Shown: one piece after another, positions 35,045 through 44,023 of the stretch
Numbering within the stretch: position 1 is the first letter of the stretch
How the letters are laid out: the number at the start of each line of letters is the position of its first letter
Assembly (NCBI GenBank): GCA_038237925.1
Contig: JBBRYF010000001.1
Coordinates: forward strand, 62,001 to 126,000
Length of the DNA: 64,000 bases
Reading direction: 5' to 3'
Source: AC-32 sp038237925
GTDB lineage: Bacteria; Actinomycetota; Thermoleophilia; Gaiellales; Gaiellaceae
Made by a program: the position numbers and the translations under genes
The notes under the pieces: generated by a model
The model's database searches: none
What the model was told of the DNA's origin: nothing
What the model saw: the letters and a program-made list of their open reading frames with translations, nothing else

Positions 35045-35758
35045 CTACGGGAAACCCGCAGCCGCCCGCAGGTCGGCGACGGTGCCGATCGCGATCAGCG
35101 GGTGAGCGGCCGGCCGGAGCCAGCGGAGCGTGGCGACGAGTCGCGGCAGAGGCAGGCTCACGCAGCCGAGCGTCGGCCTGCCGGTGCTCGCGTGGAGGAA
35201 GATCCCGGAGCCGCGGCCCGGGACCACCGGGTGCGCGTTGTAGGCGATCACCGCGAGGTGCCGGTAGGCCGTCGGCGAGCGCGACATGTCCTCGCTCTTG
35301 GTGCGAAACGGGGGTTTCGAGCCGCAGCGCACGTGGCGGAAGCGGTTGTAGTACGGCGAGGCCGGGTCCTCGACCCACCAGTCGCCGCAGACGAGGCGGC
35401 GGTAGCGGAAATGGACCCCGGGGCTCCGTGCGATGCCGTACATCCTCGGCAGGAACCCGAAGACGCCTGCCGGTGCGCGGCGGTCGCCTTCGCGTTTGTC
35501 CGGCGAGGTGCCGGTTCCGCCCAGCCACGCGGTCGCCGGGCTCGCAGCCGGTCGCCAGCACCCGGCTCGCTTGACCCACAGCCGGAGCGTCGCCTGTGTC
35601 GAGGAGCGGCTGCGCGCGATCGCGGTGACGAGCTGGGTCGAGGGCCCCGTCTCGAGCCGGTTGGCGAGCGTGGGCGCGCAGGCGGTTGCTCTCTCGCCGT
35701 GGGCAGAGGCCGAAGCCGCGACAGCGAGCGCGGCGAGCGGGAGGACGACCCACCTCAT
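35045..35758 (-). CDS. L,D-transpeptidase (YkuD-like) protein
   Basis: A 237-residue exported protein. Signal peptide to about residue 19 (ASA-H), then a C-terminal L,D-transpeptidase-like domain with His in IFLHAST and the catalytic-type GCVSLP segment about 10 residues later; the classical motif is SHGC. It would form or modify 3-3 peptidoglycan cross-links outside the membrane. Start ATG 35758 lies only 20 bp from the divergent carboxypeptidase start. Confidence 0.8.
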   Translation of the reverse strand: MRWVVLPLAALAVAASASAHGERATACAPTLANRLETGPSTQLVTAIARSRSSTQATLRLWVKRAGCWRPAASPATAWLGGTGTSPDKREGDRRAPAGVFGFLPRMYGIARSPGVHFRYRRLVCGDWWVEDPASPYYNRFRHVRCGSKPPFRTKSEDMSRSPTAYRHLAVIAYNAHPVVPGRGSGIFLHASTGRPTLGCVSLPLPRLVATLRWLRPAAHPLIAIGTVADLRAAAGFP

Positions 35759-35778
35759 CGACCTTCAGACTACGGGCG

Positions 35779-36387
35779 ATGACCGCGCTCCTGCTCGTGG
35801 CGTTCGCGCTCCAGGCTCCGCCCTTCACGCATTCCGTCTCGCGCGTGACCGCGGCCGACCTGCCGCATTCCTGGCATCGCGGCTGCCCCGTCGCTGCCGC
35901 GCAGCTGCGCCGCCTGCGCATCTCGTACTGGGGCTTCGACCGGCGCGCGCACACCGGGGCGCTGGTGGTGAACACGAGAGCCGTGCGGTCGCTCACGCGC
36001 GTCTTCTCCCAGCTTTACTCCGTGCGCTTCGCGATCCGCCGAGTGCGCCCGATCGACGCCTACGGCGGGAGCGACGAGCGCTCGCTCGACGCCGACAACA
36101 CCGCCGCCTTCAACTGCCGCTACGCCGTGGCAGCCGGCCCGAAGCGGTGGTCCGTCCATGCATACGGCCTCGCCGTCGACGTCGATCCAGTCGAGAACCC
36201 GTACGTTGAGGGCGGGCGCGTCCATCCGCGGTCCGGCCGTGCGTATCTCGACCGCTCGCGGGTGCGCCGTGGGATGGCGGTTCGCGGCCGCGTGCTGGTG
36301 CGCGCGTTCGCGTCGGTCGGTTGGCAATGGGGCGGGCGCTGGGCCGGCTCGCCGGATTACCAGCACTTCTCGGCGACGGGCGGGTGA
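35779..36387 (+). CDS. M15-family peptidoglycan carboxypeptidase
   Basis: A 202-residue exported Zn peptidase (VanY/D-alanyl-D-alanine carboxypeptidase type). Short signal peptide (MTALLLVAFALQA). Zn ligands are the His and Asp in SVHAYGLAVDVDP and the His in DYQHFS. It trims stem peptides of peptidoglycan. ATG 35779 is chosen because upstream in-frame codons read through the divergent gene's 5' end. Paired with the L,D-transpeptidase gene across a very short divergent gap. Confidence 0.85.
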   Translation: MTALLLVAFALQAPPFTHSVSRVTAADLPHSWHRGCPVAAAQLRRLRISYWGFDRRAHTGALVVNTRAVRSLTRVFSQLYSVRFAIRRVRPIDAYGGSDERSLDADNTAAFNCRYAVAAGPKRWSVHAYGLAVDVDPVENPYVEGGRVHPRSGRAYLDRSRVRRGMAVRGRVLVRAFASVGWQWGGRWAGSPDYQHFSATGG

Positions 36388-36496
36388 TGGAGGTCAGCCA
36401 AAGGAGGCTGCCGGCCAGCCAACCGTCGGCGCCGACGGCCGACGGCCGTCGTCTCGACGGGAGCCGGGCGAGATCCCGTTCGACTGGTCGCTGCGA

Positions 36497-36759
36497 GATG
36501 GCTAGGCCTCGAAGGAGCGCGCCCGAGCACGGTTCCCGCTGCGGCGTTGTCCGAGCGACGGATCATCGGATCGAGCAGCGTCCGCTCGCGCGGCCCGAGC
36601 GCTCGCGCCCGCACGGACGGCGAAGGCGATGCTTCCGTGCCGCTGAGAGACGTAGCGGACGGCTGCGCCGACTTTTGACTGCCAGGCTCGAGTCGGCGCG
36701 CCGGCCGCGGGCGCGGCGAGCGCGATCCCGACCGCGAGCGTGAGGGCGAGTGCCTTCAC
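36497..36759 (-). pseudogene. Class A beta-lactamase-like serine hydrolase remnant
   Basis: The 5' part (GTG 36759) encodes a signal peptide and mature start (VKALALTLAVGIALAAPAAG, SKVGAAVRYVSQRHGSIAFA). A later fragment in another frame reads GPRERTLLDPMIRRSDNAAAG, the SDN motif region of class A beta-lactamase-like hydrolases. The SxxK motif between them is deleted and the C-terminal half is missing. Decayed gene downstream of the trp operon. Confidence 0.6.
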
Positions 36760-37193
36760 GCGGCGAGTCTTCCGAGCACGAGGCCGAAGAGGAGGTGGCG
36801 CCACGTCGCCTGGGCGAATGCGCGCGGGCTGGTCAGTAGCGGCGGCACACCGGGCTCGCCCCGCGCGGGGTGGTGGCGGTCGATGACGGCGCAGAGCGGG
36901 TACAGCGCCGTGTGCTCCGCGAGCGCCATCGCCACCGCGAGGCGGCGCGGGCGGACGGGGACGTTCGTGCGGAGCTCGTCGAACACGAGGCCGAACACCG
37001 CGCCGTTGACGGCGTGGAGCGCGAAGCCGGCGAGCCGCCAGTGCGGGCCACGCGTGACCGCCTTCCCGAGGACCGCTACGTCGGAGTAGTCGTAGCGCAG
37101 CAGCCGCTGGTCGAGTGGCTCCGCCAGTCCCCAGACGACAGCAGCCACGGCTCCGGCCGCCGCCGCCCGTGCCCGGCCGCTCTCAAGCCGCAT
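36756..37193 (-). CDS. Integral membrane hypothetical protein
   Basis: A 145-residue protein with about four weak membrane helices (AAAAGAVAAVVWGLAEPL; WRLAGFALHAVNGAVFGLVF; LAVAMALAEHTALYPLCAVI; FAQATWRHLLFGLVLG). ATG 37193 overlaps the trpA 3' end by 11 bp, so it is co-transcribed with the tryptophan genes. No family assigned and no reason to expect a role in tryptophan synthesis. Confidence 0.68.
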   Translation of the reverse strand: MRLESGRARAAAAGAVAAVVWGLAEPLDQRLLRYDYSDVAVLGKAVTRGPHWRLAGFALHAVNGAVFGLVFDELRTNVPVRPRRLAVAMALAEHTALYPLCAVIDRHHPARGEPGVPPLLTSPRAFAQATWRHLLFGLVLGRLAA

Positions 37194-37896
37194 CGGCAGC
37201 TCCGTCGAGCGCCTGCCTGAGCGACCTGACGTAGGCGGCGAGTGCGTCCGGCCCGTACTCCGCGACCTCGACCGCGCGAGAGCCGACGACGATCCCGTCG
37301 GCGAGGGCGGCTGCTGCGCCAGCGTGCTCCGGCGTCGAGATGCCAAAGCCGGCGAAGAGCGGCAGCGCGGTCACGGCGCGAGCGCGCGCGGCGAGGCCGG
37401 CGAGCGCGGGGGAGAGATCGTCGCGGGCGCCCGTCGTGCCCGCCAGGGTGACCAGGTAGAGCCAGCCGTCGGTCTGCGCTGCGGCAAGCGCGACTCGCTC
37501 GTCCGTCGAGGTCGGCGCCACCAGCTGCACGCGGCGCAGGTTCGGGCGCTCCCCCGCCGGCAGGTCCGCGACGATCAGGCTCGTGGCGCCCGCAGTCTCG
37601 GCGTCGGTGGCGAAGCGCTCCCAGCCGTGCGCCTCGAGCAGCGAGGAGTAGGTCATCGGCACCAGCGGCGTCTCCGGGAGCCGGGCGCGCGTCTCGGCGA
37701 GGCAGTCGAGGCACGCGGCCGTGCGCATGCCCTGCCGGAGCGCGCGCTCCGCCGCGCGGCGGATCACCGGCCCGTCGGCGAGCGGATCGGAGAACGGGAA
37801 GCCGAGCTCGACGAGATCGGCGCCGCCCCGGACGGCGGCCTCGGCGAGCGCGGGCGTGTCCGGCCCACACATCAGGTAGATCGCGAGCTTCTTCAC
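37183..37896 (-). CDS. trpA: Tryptophan synthase alpha chain
   Basis: A 237-residue TIM barrel converting indole-3-glycerol phosphate to indole and glyceraldehyde-3-phosphate. Signature GADLVELGFPFSDPLADGPV contains the catalytic Glu. The phosphate loop is in FAGFGISTPEH and ADGIVVGSRAVE. GTG 37896 overlaps the methyltransferase stop (GTGA) and gives the usual short start VKKLAIYLMCG. Slightly shorter than the E. coli enzyme. Last biosynthetic gene of the trp operon. Confidence 0.95.
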   Translation of the reverse strand: MKKLAIYLMCGPDTPALAEAAVRGGADLVELGFPFSDPLADGPVIRRAAERALRQGMRTAACLDCLAETRARLPETPLVPMTYSSLLEAHGWERFATDAETAGATSLIVADLPAGERPNLRRVQLVAPTSTDERVALAAAQTDGWLYLVTLAGTTGARDDLSPALAGLAARARAVTALPLFAGFGISTPEHAGAAAALADGIVVGSRAVEVAEYGPDALAAYVRSLRQALDGAADAA

Positions 37897-38714
37897 GCGT
37901 CGCGGCGGAGGACGGCGACGATGTGCTGCCCGCACGAGAGAGCTCCGGGCTCGCTCGCCAGCGCGAGCTCCGTGCGCGCCAGAAACTCGCGCAGCTCCGG
38001 CTCCTCGGGCTGGGCGGCCGGGAGGAGACCGGCCGCGGAGGCGCCGACGATCGTGCCGTGCGGCGCGAGGAGCGCCTCGAGCTCGCTCCAGCGGAAGAGC
38101 TTCATCGCCAAGTGGCCGTAGTCGGGCTCGTCGGGCAACAGCCCGGTGCGAACGATCGCGTCGTTCTTCGGGACGCCGTCGCGGCGGACGAGGTCGAGCA
38201 GCACCGGGAGGAAGTGGACGATCGTGCCGACGAGCGACATCACCGAGACGAGCACGTGCCCACCCGGCCGCGTGACCCGCACGAGCTCCGCGACGCCTTG
38301 GTGGGCCTGGTCGACGACGTAGCTGAGCGGGCCTCCGAAGCAGATCGAGGCGTCGAAGCTAGCGTCGTCCCAGCGCGAGAGATCGAGCACGTCGGCGACG
38401 GCGCGCTCGGCGATTCGCTCGTCGAGCCCCTCCGCTGCGACGTGCGCGCGGTTGAGCTCGAGCTGCCCCAGCGAGAGGTCGGACACGGTGACTTCCGCGC
38501 CCAGCCGCGCGAGCTCGATCGTGAAACGCCCGGGACCTGCGCCGACCTCGAGCACGCGGTCGCCCGCGTTTACGAACCGTCGGAGCTGGTCGAGGTGGAC
38601 GTCGAGGCTGGGCGCGGGCGTGCGGCCGTCCTCGAAGCGCGTCCATTCACTCTCCCCGTAGTCGTCGTAGAACGATGCTGCCCGCTCGGGATCCCAGGCG
38701 AGGCGATCGGTCAT
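37893..38714 (-). CDS. Class I SAM-dependent methyltransferase
   Basis: A 273-residue methyltransferase with SAM motif I VLEVGAGPGRFTIELARLGA, motif II-like DASICFGGPLSYVVD and post-motif RVTRPGGHVLVSVMS. Substrate unknown. It is inserted between trpB (166 bp away) and trpA (4-bp overlap) in the operon. Its persistence there may mean it methylates an indole or tryptophan-derived compound, or may be chance. Confidence 0.85.
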   Translation of the reverse strand: MTDRLAWDPERAASFYDDYGESEWTRFEDGRTPAPSLDVHLDQLRRFVNAGDRVLEVGAGPGRFTIELARLGAEVTVSDLSLGQLELNRAHVAAEGLDERIAERAVADVLDLSRWDDASFDASICFGGPLSYVVDQAHQGVAELVRVTRPGGHVLVSVMSLVGTIVHFLPVLLDLVRRDGVPKNDAIVRTGLLPDEPDYGHLAMKLFRWSELEALLAPHGTIVGASAAGLLPAAQPEEPELREFLARTELALASEPGALSCGQHIVAVLRRDA

Positions 38715-38880
38715 TCGGACACCTGCGCGAGCGCGACAAGCGCCGGCGGGTCTACCGCGGGACGGATCGACACACCTTCGGCACCTTCCCGTGACACATC
38801 CACGCGCTTTCCCCCGCTACCGTGAACAACCCCGGGTGGGAGGGGGTTAGGGATGGGTCCCGCGGCCTCGCGCTGCGCCC

Positions 38881-39993
38881 TCACCGGGCGGCGACCTCGG
38901 CCAGGTCCTTGTCGCCACGGCCGGAGAGGCACACGAGCACGAGCTCTTCGTCGAGCTCCGCGACACGGGCAAGCGCGTGCGCCGGCTCGAGCGCGGGGAG
39001 GATGCCCTCGGTGCGCGCGAGGCGACGGAACGCCGCCACGGCCTCCTCGTCGGTCGTGCGCACGTACTCCGCCCGGCCGCTGTCGCGCAGGAACGCGTGC
39101 TCGGGACCGACGCCGGGGTAGTCGAGCCCGGCGGAGATCGACTCCGCGTCCAGAACCTGGCCGTCCTCGTCCGCGAGCACGGACGACCGCGATCCGTGCA
39201 GCACCGCCGGACGGCCGGAGCCGAGGCTCGCCGCGCCGCCCGCCTCGACGCCGACCAGTCGCACCTCGGCGTCGTCGACGAACCCGGCGAAGAGCCCGAT
39301 CGCGTTCGAGCCGCCGCCGACGCACGCGACCGCAACCTCGGGTAGCCGTCCTTCTGCTGTGAGCATCTGCTCCCGCGCCTCGCGCCCGATCACGGACTGC
39401 AGCTCGCGCACGATCTCGGGATACGGCGCGGGGCCGACGCAGGAGCCGATCAGGTAGTGCGTGTCCTGGACGTTCGTGATCCAGTCGCGGATCGCCTCGC
39501 TCGTCGCCTCCTTCAGCGTCCGCGTCCCGAACTCGACCGGGCGCACCTCCGCGCCGAGCAGGGCCATCCGCTCGAGGTTCGGCCGTTGGCGGCGCATGTC
39601 CTCGGAGCCCATGTAGACGACACAGTCGAGCCCGAAGCGCGCGCAGACGGTCGCCGTTGCGACGCCGTGCTGGCCCGCGCCGGTCTCGGCGACGATCCGC
39701 CGCTTGCCGAGCCGCAGCGCGAGCAGCGCCTGGCCGAGCGCGTTGTTCAGCTTGTGCGCGCCCGTGTGCAGCAGGTCCTCGCGCTTCAGATAGAGGCGCT
39801 TACCCGGAGCGAACCGCTCCGCGAGCGTGAGCGGCGTCGGCCGGCCCGCGTAGCTGCGGCCGAGCTCGTCGACCTCCGCATGAAACTGCGGGTCCTCCCA
39901 CGCCTGGCGCCAGCCCGCCTCGAGCTCGTCGAGGGCCGGGATCAGCGTCTCGGGTACGAACCGGCCGCCGTACTCGCCGTACGTCAGCTCCAC
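38881..39993 (-). CDS. trpB: Tryptophan synthase beta chain
   Basis: A 370-residue PLP enzyme joining indole and serine. The PLP lysine is in HTGAHKLNNALGQA, the phosphate-binding loop is GGGSNAIG, and ETGAGQHGVATA is the COMM-domain signature. TrpB1 type. GTG 39993 overlaps the trpCF stop by 10 bp. Upstream in-frame sequence is trpCF in another frame. Confidence 0.96.
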   Translation of the reverse strand: MELTYGEYGGRFVPETLIPALDELEAGWRQAWEDPQFHAEVDELGRSYAGRPTPLTLAERFAPGKRLYLKREDLLHTGAHKLNNALGQALLALRLGKRRIVAETGAGQHGVATATVCARFGLDCVVYMGSEDMRRQRPNLERMALLGAEVRPVEFGTRTLKEATSEAIRDWITNVQDTHYLIGSCVGPAPYPEIVRELQSVIGREAREQMLTAEGRLPEVAVACVGGGSNAIGLFAGFVDDAEVRLVGVEAGGAASLGSGRPAVLHGSRSSVLADEDGQVLDAESISAGLDYPGVGPEHAFLRDSGRAEYVRTTDEEAVAAFRRLARTEGILPALEPAHALARVAELDEELVLVCLSGRGDKDLAEVAAR

Positions 39994-41144
39994 CGCGCCG
40001 CCTCCACGTATGCGCGCACGCGCGCATGATCCTTGACGCCGGGCTCCGTCTCGAGGCTCGAGCTCGCGTCGACCGCCCACGGCCGCACCCGCTCGATCGC
40101 CTCGCGCACGTTCTCGGGCGAGAGGCCGCCGGCGAGCACGACGCGGCCCTGCGCCTCCCGCGCTCGGTCGAGATGGCCCGGGTCGTCCGCCTTCCACGCG
40201 CGATCGACGACCCTCGCGACCTCCCGCCCGCGGCGCAGAAGCACGCCTTCGCGCGAGCGGTGCCCGTTCTCGCGCTCGTAGAGCTGGACGAGATCGGCGG
40301 CGGCGTCGGTGATCTCGCCGACGTGAACCGCTACCGAGAGCATCGTGTCGGGGACCGGCAGCACCCCCGGTGCGCGCCGTGGCGTCTCCTTCGCGAGCAC
40401 GAAGCCGGCGAGGTCGGCGCCTGCCTCTGCTGCGGCGGCGACGTCCTCCTCGCGGGTCAGGCCGCACACCTTCACGAGGGGCCTCGAGATCAGCTCCGCG
40501 AGTTTCGCGGCCGGGTCGGACGCGCGCATCAGCGTCGAGCCGACGAGCACAGCGTCTGCGCCGGCGAGCTCCGCCTCGGCCGCGTGGGCCCGTGCCACGA
40601 TGGCGCTCTCGGCGACGATCACGCGGTCGCCGGGCGCACTGTCGACTAGCTCGAGCTGCGCCCGGCGGTCGATCGCGAAGGTGGAGAGGTCGCGCGCGTT
40701 GATCCCGATCGGGTTCGCCCCGAGCTCCACCGCGCGTTCAAGCTCCTCCGCGTCGTGCGCCTCGACGAGCGCGTCGAGCCCGAGCTCTTCGGCCGCGCCG
40801 AGCAGCTCACGCATCTTCCCGTTGTCCAGATCACGCAGCAGCAGCAGCACCGCGTCGGCTCCGAGCTCGCGCAGCTCTTCCAGCTGGTCGCGCTCGGAGA
40901 AGAAACCCTTCGCGAGCAGTGGCACCCGACTCGCCTGGCGAGCGGCGGCCAGATCGGCGGTCGAGCCACCGAAACGCTCGTCCACGAGGATCGAGACGGC
41001 GGCGGCGCCCGCGCGCTCGAAGCCCGCGGCCAGCGCCGCCGGGTCGGCATCGGGCCGGAGGTCGCCGGCCGAGGGCGAGCGGCGCTTGACCTCGGCGATC
41101 GCGGCCAGCCCGTCGGCGGCGAGAGCGTCGCGCAAGCGGCCCAT
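39984..41144 (-). CDS. trpCF: Bifunctional indole-3-glycerol-phosphate synthase / phosphoribosylanthranilate isomerase
   Basis: A 386-residue fusion of two TIM barrels. Residues 1-220 are TrpC (EVKRRSPSAGDL with the catalytic Lys, ARDLSTFAID, VAESAI). Residues 222-386 are TrpF (VKVCGLTREEDV with the catalytic Cys, and AVDASSSLE with the Asp). Such fusions are known in enteric bacteria; separate genes are more usual in actinobacteria. The TrpF part is somewhat short. ATG 41144 overlaps the trpD stop (ATGA). Confidence 0.93.
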   Translation of the reverse strand: MGRLRDALAADGLAAIAEVKRRSPSAGDLRPDADPAALAAGFERAGAAAVSILVDERFGGSTADLAAARQASRVPLLAKGFFSERDQLEELRELGADAVLLLLRDLDNGKMRELLGAAEELGLDALVEAHDAEELERAVELGANPIGINARDLSTFAIDRRAQLELVDSAPGDRVIVAESAIVARAHAAEAELAGADAVLVGSTLMRASDPAAKLAELISRPLVKVCGLTREEDVAAAAEAGADLAGFVLAKETPRRAPGVLPVPDTMLSVAVHVGEITDAAADLVQLYERENGHRSREGVLLRRGREVARVVDRAWKADDPGHLDRAREAQGRVVLAGGLSPENVREAIERVRPWAVDASSSLETEPGVKDHARVRAYVEAARWS

Positions 41145-42172
41145 CAGGCGCTCACCTCAGCGGACTGTGAGAACTCGACGAGCGCATCGAGCCGTGCGCC
41201 CGCAGCGCCGGAGTCGATCGCCTCTCGCGCGAGCTCCAGCCCCTCGCGCAGGTCGGCCGCGTGGCCCGCCGCTGCGATCGCGCCCGCCGCGTTGAGCAGG
41301 ATCGCCGAGCGCTTTCCGCCGTGCTCGCCCTCGAAGACCGCGCGGATCGCTGCCGCGTTCTCGGCCGGCGACCCTCCGCGCAGGTCCTCGGTGGCGCACC
41401 GCGGGACGCCGAGCTCGAGCGGGTCGATCTCGCGCTCGTGCACCTCACCATTCACGACCTCGCAGACGAGATTCGGCCCGGCGGGCGAAAGCTCGTCGAT
41501 CCCGCCCGCGCCGTGGACGACGAACGCGCGCCGCGCTCCCAGCTGCGCGAGCACCTCGGCGATCGTGCGCACGAGCGAGGGCGCGTAGACGCCGACCACC
41601 TGTGCCCGCGCGCCCGCGGGGTTCGTCAGCGGCCCGAGCACGTTGAAGACCGTCCGCGCGGCTAGCTCGCGGCGAACCGGCGCCGCGTGCCGCATCGCGG
41701 GGTGGTGGGTCGGCGCGAACAGGAACCCGAAGCCGAGCTCGTCGATCGAGCGCTCGATCTGCGCCGGGGTCAGCTCCAGCCGGAAGCCGAGCGCCTCCAG
41801 CACGTCGGCCGAGCCGGACGCCGACGACACGGCGCGATTGCCGTGCTTGGCCACCCCGGCCCCGGCTGCGGCCGCGACGAGTGCCGCTGCCGTCGAGATG
41901 TTGATCGTGCGCGCACCGTCGCCGCCCGTGCCGGCGGTGTCGACGAGGTCGTCGCGCTGCGGTCGAACCGAGAGCACGTGCTCACGCATCGCCTCTGCGC
42001 ACCCGGCGATCTCGTCGGTGGTCTCGCCCTTCAGCCGCAGCGCGACGAGCAGCGCGCCGATCTGCGCCGGGGTCGCCTCGCCCTCCATCACCTCGTTCAT
42101 CACCGCCCGCGCCTCCGCGCGCGAGAGGTCGTGGCCGTCGAGCAGCCGCGCGAGCGCTTCCTGCGCCTTCAC
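41144..42172 (-). CDS. trpD: Anthranilate phosphoribosyltransferase
   Basis: A 342-residue enzyme transferring phosphoribose from PRPP to anthranilate. The PRPP loop is DTAGTGGDGARTINIST, the anthranilate site is KHGNRAVSSASGSAD, and NVLGPLTNPAG follows. GTG 42172 overlaps the trpG stop (GTGA). Confidence 0.96.
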   Translation of the reverse strand: MKAQEALARLLDGHDLSRAEARAVMNEVMEGEATPAQIGALLVALRLKGETTDEIAGCAEAMREHVLSVRPQRDDLVDTAGTGGDGARTINISTAAALVAAAAGAGVAKHGNRAVSSASGSADVLEALGFRLELTPAQIERSIDELGFGFLFAPTHHPAMRHAAPVRRELAARTVFNVLGPLTNPAGARAQVVGVYAPSLVRTIAEVLAQLGARRAFVVHGAGGIDELSPAGPNLVCEVVNGEVHEREIDPLELGVPRCATEDLRGGSPAENAAAIRAVFEGEHGGKRSAILLNAAGAIAAAGHAADLREGLELAREAIDSGAAGARLDALVEFSQSAEVSA

Positions 42173-42732
42173 GCCGCGCCCTCCAGGAAGTTGCGCGCGA
42201 GCTCCGGCCCGAGCGGCGTCAGCACCGACTCCGGATGGAACTGCACGCCGTCCACGGGCAGCTCGCGGTGGCGAACGGCCATCACCTCGCCCTCGGCGCA
42301 CGTGGCCGAGATCTCGAGACACTCGGGCACGGTCGTCGCGGTGAGCGAGTGGTAGCGGCCGGCCTCGAACCCCTCCGGCAAGCCCTTGAAGAGCCCGCGC
42401 CCGTCGTGGTCGATCGGGCTCGACTTGCCGTGCACGAGCCGCTGCGCGGGGCCGACATCGCCGCCGAACGCCTCGACGATCGCCTGATGGCCGAGGCAGA
42501 CTCCGAGCGTCGGCACGCGCGGCGCGAGCCGCTGCACGATCGCCACCGACGCGCCCGCGTCCGCCGGGCGGCCGGGGCCGGGAGAGACGACGAGGTGCGA
42601 CGGCGCGAGCCGCTCGGCCTCGTCGGCGTCGATCGCGTCGTTGCGCCGCACGACGACCTCCGCGCCCAGCTCGCCGAACAGGTGCGCGAGGTTGTAGGTG
42701 AAGGAGTCGTAGTTGTCGATCAGGAGGATCAT
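42169..42732 (-). CDS. trpG: Anthranilate synthase component II (glutamine amidotransferase)
   Basis: A 187-residue class I amidotransferase feeding ammonia to TrpE. Starts MILLIDNYDSFTYNL; oxyanion segment SPGPGRP; nucleophile Cys in LGVCLGHQ; His and Glu in GVQFHPES. ATG 42732 overlaps the trpE stop (ATGA). Confidence 0.95.
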   Translation of the reverse strand: MILLIDNYDSFTYNLAHLFGELGAEVVVRRNDAIDADEAERLAPSHLVVSPGPGRPADAGASVAIVQRLAPRVPTLGVCLGHQAIVEAFGGDVGPAQRLVHGKSSPIDHDGRGLFKGLPEGFEAGRYHSLTATTVPECLEISATCAEGEVMAVRHRELPVDGVQFHPESVLTPLGPELARNFLEGAA

Positions 42733-43961
42733 GCCCGCGCCTCCGCCAGCTCGATCGCCGTCTCGAGCGCGGCCAGCTTGCGCAGGCACTCGTCGTGCTC
42801 GGCCGCCGGGTCGGAGTCGGCCACGATCCCGGCGCCGGCCTGGAGCAGTGCGACGCCGTCGTGCAGCACGATGGTGCGGATCGCGATGCACGCGTCGAGC
42901 GCCTCGCCCGGGAGCGCGTAGAGCACGGCACCGGCATACGGGCCGCGGCGGTGGCGCTCGAGCTCCGAGATGAGCTGCATCGCCCGCACCTTCGGCGCGC
43001 CCGAAACCGTGCCGGCCGGGAAGCAGGCGCGCAGCAGGTCGAAGTGCGAGACCTCCGGTTGCAGCTCGCCGACGACCTCGGAGACGAGGTGCGTCACGTG
43101 CGAGAAGCGCTCCGGCTCCAGGAAGCGGGCCACGCGCACCGACCCGGGCCGGCAGACGCGCGAAAGGTCGTTGCGCCCGAGGTCGACGAGCATCACGTGC
43201 TCGGCGCGATCCTTCTCCGACCCGAGCAGCCGCTCGGCGTCGCCCTCGCCCGGTCGGGTCGTCCCTGCGATCGGGTTCAGCGAGGCGCTGCGCCCCTCGG
43301 CTTTCACGAGTGTCTCCGGCGAGGAGCCGACGAGCGCGAGACCGTCGAGCTCGAGCAGGAACAGGTACGGCGAGGGGTTGACCCGGCGCAGCGAGCGGTA
43401 GAGCTCGAGGGCGCTCGCCGAGGTCGGCCGCTCGGCGCGCTGCGAAAGCACGATCTGGAAGGAGTCGCCGGCGCGGATGTGCTCCTTTGCCTTCACGACC
43501 GCGCGCTCGTACTCGTGGCGCGAGGGCAGGCGCCGCATCGACCCGGAGCGCGAGCGCGACGAGGGCTCGGTTGACGGCTGCGGTCCCTCGAGCAGCCCGG
43601 CCACGGCGGCGGGATCGCCGGCGAGCACCTCGGCCATCCCGAGCCCGTGGTCGAAGCGGACGAGCGTCTCGGCGACGACGAATCGGCTCTCGGGCAGGTC
43701 GGATCCCTCGGCGGGCAGCGGCACCGTGGGCTCGAGCCGGGCGACATGGTCGTATCCGACGTAGCCCACGACCGGCAGCCCACACGCCTCCGCCTCGTTG
43801 ACGTCGACGATCCGCGAGCCGCACCCGACGAACGAATGCCGCCCGAGCCGGCCCTTCTCGACCGACTCGAGCAGGAAGCTCGCGCGCCCGCCCTCGCGCA
43901 GCCGGAGGTAGGCCCCGAGCGGGGTCAGGAGATCGGTTGAGATGACGGTGAGTGCGTTCAT
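42729..43961 (-). CDS. trpE: Anthranilate synthase component I
   Basis: A 410-residue chorismate-using enzyme making anthranilate. The N-terminal LLES motif (about 30-33), part of the Trp feedback site, separates it from PabB. The catalytic core shows PIAGTTRPG, LGRNDLSRVCRPGSV, FPAGTVSGAPKVRAM and QAGAGIVADSDP. It is shorter than most TrpE, mainly in the N-terminal domain. ATG 43961 lies 7 nt downstream of an attenuator hairpin, and the GGAGGG ribosome site is inside that hairpin. Confidence 0.94.
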   Translation of the reverse strand: MNALTVISTDLLTPLGAYLRLREGGRASFLLESVEKGRLGRHSFVGCGSRIVDVNEAEACGLPVVGYVGYDHVARLEPTVPLPAEGSDLPESRFVVAETLVRFDHGLGMAEVLAGDPAAVAGLLEGPQPSTEPSSRSRSGSMRRLPSRHEYERAVVKAKEHIRAGDSFQIVLSQRAERPTSASALELYRSLRRVNPSPYLFLLELDGLALVGSSPETLVKAEGRSASLNPIAGTTRPGEGDAERLLGSEKDRAEHVMLVDLGRNDLSRVCRPGSVRVARFLEPERFSHVTHLVSEVVGELQPEVSHFDLLRACFPAGTVSGAPKVRAMQLISELERHRRGPYAGAVLYALPGEALDACIAIRTIVLHDGVALLQAGAGIVADSDPAAEHDECLRKLAALETAIELAEARA

Positions 43962-43967
43962 GGCAAC

Positions 43968-43993
43968 AAAAAGACCCTCCATCCGGAAGGTCT
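43968..43993 (-). terminator. trp attenuator hairpin
   Basis: On the minus strand AGACCTTCC (43993-43985), loop GGAT, GGAGGGTCT (43980-43972) form a 9-bp stem with one G-U pair, followed by a run of T (43972-43968). It lies between the Trp-rich leader peptide and trpE. An upstream 7-nt segment (complement of 44042-44048, just after the Trp codons) can pair with the complement of 43995-44001 beside the hairpin, a possible competing structure. The 3' arm also contains trpE's likely ribosome site. Confidence 0.82.
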
Positions 43994-44023
43994 GCGAGCG
44001 GAACGAGATGCGTCTAGATCAGG

